DNA from: Capsulimonas sp.
Lineage (GTDB): Bacteria > Armatimonadota > Armatimonadia > Armatimonadales > Capsulimonadaceae
Direction of reading: 5' to 3'
NCBI GenBank assembly: GCA_025963815.1
Contig: JAOQAA010000309.1
Location: 1-7,313 of the forward strand
DNA length: 7,313 nucleotides
Both the position numbers and the translations under genes were made by a program. The notes beneath the pieces are model-generated. The model ran no database searches and was not told the DNA's origin. It saw nothing but the letters and a program-made list of their open reading frames with translations. Every line of letters starts with the position of its first letter. Position 1 is the stretch's first letter. Of the stretch, positions 5,665 through 7,313 are shown in pieces.

Positions 5665-6830
5665 GGCGTCAGGACCACCTTGATGCACTTATCGCGCTTT
5701 TCTTTGAACGTTGCATAGCCTTCGGGAGCCTGTTCCAGCGGCAGCCGATGGGTGATGATAAACGATGGGTCCAGCTCGCCCTTCTGGATGCGCTCCAGCA
5801 GTGGGTTCAGATAGCGCTGCACGTGCGTCTGTCCGCCGGTGATGTTTAACCCCTTGGCGAAGACGGCGCCCATTGGGAAAGCGTCGATCAAGCCGCCGTA
5901 CACGCCGACCACGGAGAGCGATCCGCCCTTGCGGCAGGCCATGACCATCTCTCGCAAAACATGAATACGGTCCGACGCCAGGCGCATGACTTGCTTCGTC
6001 TTGTCCATCACCGCGTCAGCGCTCGTTCCATGCGCTTCCAAGCCGACCCCGTCCATGCACCCGTCCGGGCCGCGCCCGCCGGTCATCTCTTTCAGCGTCG
6101 CCGTGACGTTGTCCACCTTCGTGTAATCAATCACTTCCGCGCCCGATTGCCGCGCCAGCTCCAATCGCTCCGGAATATGGTCCAGCGCGATCACTCGGCC
6201 GACGCCCTGCAAAAACGCACACTTGATGGCGAGCTGCGACACGGGGCCGCAGCCCCAGATGGCGAGCGTGTCGCCCGGCTTGACATGCGCGTTCTCCACA
6301 CCCATCCACGCTGTTGGCAGAATGTCGCTCAAAAATAACACTTGCTCGTTCGACAGATCGCTTTCGATCTTGATCGGGCCGATGTCGGCGTACGGCACGC
6401 GGGCGTACTGCGCCTGACCGCCGGCGTAGCCGCCGAACAAATGCGAGTAGCCGTAAAGACCGGCGACAGGCGCTCCGTAAACGGCCTCCTGCATCGAAGC
6501 GTTCGGATTGGAGTTATCGCAAAGCGAAAACAAAGTGTCCTCGCAGTAAGAACAATGCCCACAGGCAATGGTGAAGGGGACGACCACACGGTCGCCGATC
6601 TTCAAGTTCTTGACTTCGCTTCCCAGCTCCACGATCTCGCCCATGAACTCATGGCCCAGAATATCGCCGCGCTCCATGGTCGGGATAAAGCCGTTGTAAA
6701 TATGCAGATCCGAGCCGCAGATCGCCGTCGCCGTGATCTTGACGATGGCGTCACGCGGGTTCAAAATCTTGGGGTCCGGGACGGTGTCCACACGGACATC
6801 GTTCTTGCCGTGCCAGCAGAGAGCTCTCAT
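5661..6830 (-). CDS. Zinc-dependent medium-chain alcohol/aldehyde dehydrogenase (formaldehyde-dehydrogenase-like)
   Basis: 389 aa. Catalytic zinc ligands: Cys38 (ICGSDLH) and His60-Glu61 (GHEFMGEI), with Asp169 in SDILPTAW as the likely further ligand. Structural zinc ligands: Cys90, Cys93, Cys96 and Cys104 (CGHCSYC then 7 residues to C). The Rossmann fold has GCGPVS (193-198), and Asp217 in [10 protein letters not shown] sits at the end of the second strand, favouring NAD over NADP. The length, the [25 protein letters not shown] region (about 118-142) and SDILPT resemble the glutathione-independent formaldehyde dehydrogenase-like branch of the family. The substrate is not settled; formaldehyde, other aldehydes or alcohols are possible. 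The ATG at 6830 is supported by AAGGA 7 nt upstream. The gene is coupled to the HAD phosphatase by a 4-base stop/start overlap and lies downstream of an SRPBCC gene; both orders suggest one transcription unit interrupted by a hairpin-repeat region. Confidence 0.95.
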   Translation of the reverse strand: MRALCWHGKNDVRVDTVPDPKILNPRDAIVKITATAICGSDLHIYNGFIPTMERGDILGHEFMGEIVELGSEVKNLKIGDRVVVPFTIACGHCSYCEDTLFSLCDNSNPNASMQEAVYGAPVAGLYGYSHLFGGYAGGQAQYARVPYADIGPIKIESDLSNEQVLFLSDILPTAWMGVENAHVKPGDTLAIWGCGPVSQLAIKCAFLQGVGRVIALDHIPERLELARQSGAEVIDYTKVDNVTATLKEMTGGRGPDGCMDGVGLEAHGTSADAVMDKTKQVMRLASDRIHVLREMVMACRKGGSLSVVGVYGGLIDAFPMGAVFAKGLNITGGQTHVQRYLNPLLERIQKGELDPSFIITHRLPLEQAPEGYATFKEKRDKCIKVVLTP

Positions 6831-6861
6831 AGGTAGATCCTTCTTGGGAGAGATTGGAAGT

Positions 6862-6907
6862 GGCCCTCACCCCCGGCCCCCTCTCCCAATTCTGGGAGAG
6901 GGGGAGT
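6862..6907 (+). repeat. Dispersed GC-rich hairpin repeat, copy 1
   Basis: The core is CCCCCTCTCCCA (6877-6888) and TGGGAGAGGGGG (6893-6904), a perfect 12-bp stem with the loop ATTC. A conserved flank, GGCCCTCACCCCCGG, comes before it. The element is in a non-coding gap and has a near-identical inverted copy at 6956-7002, so it is a mobile or amplified REP-like repeat and not a gene-specific signal. It could also act as a transcript-end hairpin. Confidence 0.78.
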
Positions 6908-6955
6908 CCGATTTAGGATTGGGATTTTTGTTCTGATCTGAGACTTGAAATTCTT

Positions 6956-7002
6956 ACTCCCTTTCTCCCAGAATTGGGAGGAGGGGCTGGGGAATGAGGT
7001 CC
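6956..7002 (-). repeat. Dispersed GC-rich hairpin repeat, copy 2 (inverted)
   Basis: Read on the minus strand this matches copy 1 over about 46 positions: the GGACCTCATTCCCCAGCCCC flank, the CTCCCAATTCTGGGAG core (stem 6980-6975 with 6970-6965) and a GGGAGT end. The outer stem is degraded by a few substitutions. The two copies face each other across 48 bp, like a REP pair. It begins 6 bp after the SRPBCC stop codon. Confidence 0.75.
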
Positions 7003-7008
7003 ATCGCC

Positions 7009-7313
7009 CTAAGAAATCCCCACCGCGTTCTTCTCTGCGCCGTTGGTTGGGACTTCGCCCGCTTCCATCACGCTCTTGAACTTGCGTAGGTCGCTTTCGA
7101 TCTGCTGCTGCGGGTTCTCGCCAAACAGCTTCGCGACCGCCGCGCCGATCTTGCCGGCCGGGGGGCGGTACTCCAGGACCACGCGGACTTCCGTTCCGCC
7201 GGTGGGGGCAGCGGTGAAGTGGACGGAGCCGGCGTTGTCGACCTGCGAGCCGTCGACCGATCGCCAGCCGATCAGCTCATTCGGGACCTCGTTGATGATC
7301 ACCGCGTCCCACT
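7009..7313 (-). CDS. SRPBCC-fold (cyclase/dehydrase-like) protein, C-terminal part
   Basis: About 101 codons from the window edge to the TAG at 7011-7009; the N-terminus is outside. The frame is open at the edge (W-D-A-V upstream of [14 protein letters not shown]), so the GTG at 7302 is an internal valine and not a start. Recognisable family features are [58 protein letters not shown] and the tail EAGEVPT, which I recognise from SRPBCC proteins of the polyketide-cyclase/dehydrase (COG5637-like) group. The fold forms a hydrophobic pocket that binds a lipid or other apolar ligand; no enzyme activity can be assigned. The full protein may include membrane helices before this domain. It precedes the zinc dehydrogenase on the same strand, an order that suggests, but does not prove, a shared function. 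Confidence 0.88.
   Translation of the reverse strand, partial: WDAVIINEVPNELIGWRSVDGSQVDNAGSVHFTAAPTGGTEVRVVLEYRPPAGKIGAAVAKLFGENPQQQIESDLRKFKSVMEAGEVPTNGAEKNAVGIS

Larger units (their letters stand above)
6831..7008. other. Non-coding gap between SRPBCC and dehydrogenase genes
   Basis: Apart from the two inverted hairpin repeats and the AAGGA ribosome site next to the dehydrogenase ATG, I see no open frame with coding character here. The 48-bp centre (6908-6955) is AT-rich and is the likeliest place for a dehydrogenase promoter, but no convincing -35/-10 pair is visible. Confidence 0.6.

Noticed and set aside
4999..5688. ATG at 5688 as the HAD phosphatase start
   Set aside because: No ribosome site is visible and it would overlap the dehydrogenase by 28 bp; the GTG at 5664 gives the common GTGA junction and begins directly before the HAD core. 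Not fully excluded.
7009..7302. GTG at 7302 as the start of a 97-aa protein
   Set aside because: The frame stays open to the window edge, and the family fold needs sequence before this valine.
1..7313. CRISPR array, toxin-antitoxin pair, phage or transposase genes, tRNA
   Set aside because: No regularly spaced direct repeats, no recognisable proteins of these types and no tRNA-like cloverleaf were seen on either strand.

Overview
This is a bacterial chromosomal segment. By eye it is GC-rich, with AT-rich gaps between genes. It holds nine protein genes, two of them cut by the window edges, and no rRNA, tRNA, CRISPR array, transposase or phage gene that I could see. A PEP-CTERM exported protein, SD-less 'leaderless' start sites and a dispersed GC-rich hairpin repeat are compatible with a non-proteobacterial, environmental Gram-negative-type lineage. 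My best guess is Armatimonadota (Capsulimonas-like), but this is recognition, not proof.

Left block (1-2638, all minus strand). Transcription runs right to left: a TetR-family regulator (2027-2638), then a TPR plus AAA+ ATPase fusion (603-1949), then a gene that runs off the left edge and looks like an ABC-2-type ABC transporter permease (1-557). The TetR and AAA+ genes each carry a good -10 box exactly 6 nt upstream of the ATG and no Shine-Dalgarno sequence, so both are probably translated from leaderless mRNAs.

Middle block (2639-3580). A serine alpha/beta hydrolase (2757-3536) diverges from the TetR gene. The 118-bp gap between their starts contains nested inverted repeats: 12-bp perfect arms, a 22-bp palindrome and an outer 9-bp pair. 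The repeats overlap both extended -10 promoters, so a TetR dimer bound there should control itself and the hydrolase. The hydrolase ends against a convergent Ohr-type peroxiredoxin gene, and the whole 44-bp gap between the two stop codons is one perfect 18-bp-arm hairpin.

Right block (3581-7313, all minus strand). In order of transcription: the C-terminal half of an SRPBCC/cyclase-dehydrase-like protein (7009-7313, 5' end outside), a zinc-dependent medium-chain alcohol dehydrogenase of the formaldehyde-dehydrogenase-like group (5661-6830), an HAD phosphatase translationally coupled to it (4999-5664), a secreted PEP-CTERM protein with its own promoter and strong intrinsic terminator (4171-4821), and the Ohr/OsmC organic hydroperoxide reductase (3581-4000). 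Two inverted copies of a dispersed hairpin repeat sit between the SRPBCC and dehydrogenase genes.

Functionally this looks like several small independent units: a regulated hydrolase, oxidative or organic-peroxide defence, aldehyde/alcohol oxidation with a coupled phosphatase, one surface protein and an AAA+ machine near a transporter. I do not see a convincing new defence or mobile system. The most informative unexplained structures are the TetR/hydrolase operator region, the leaderless promoters and the hairpins.
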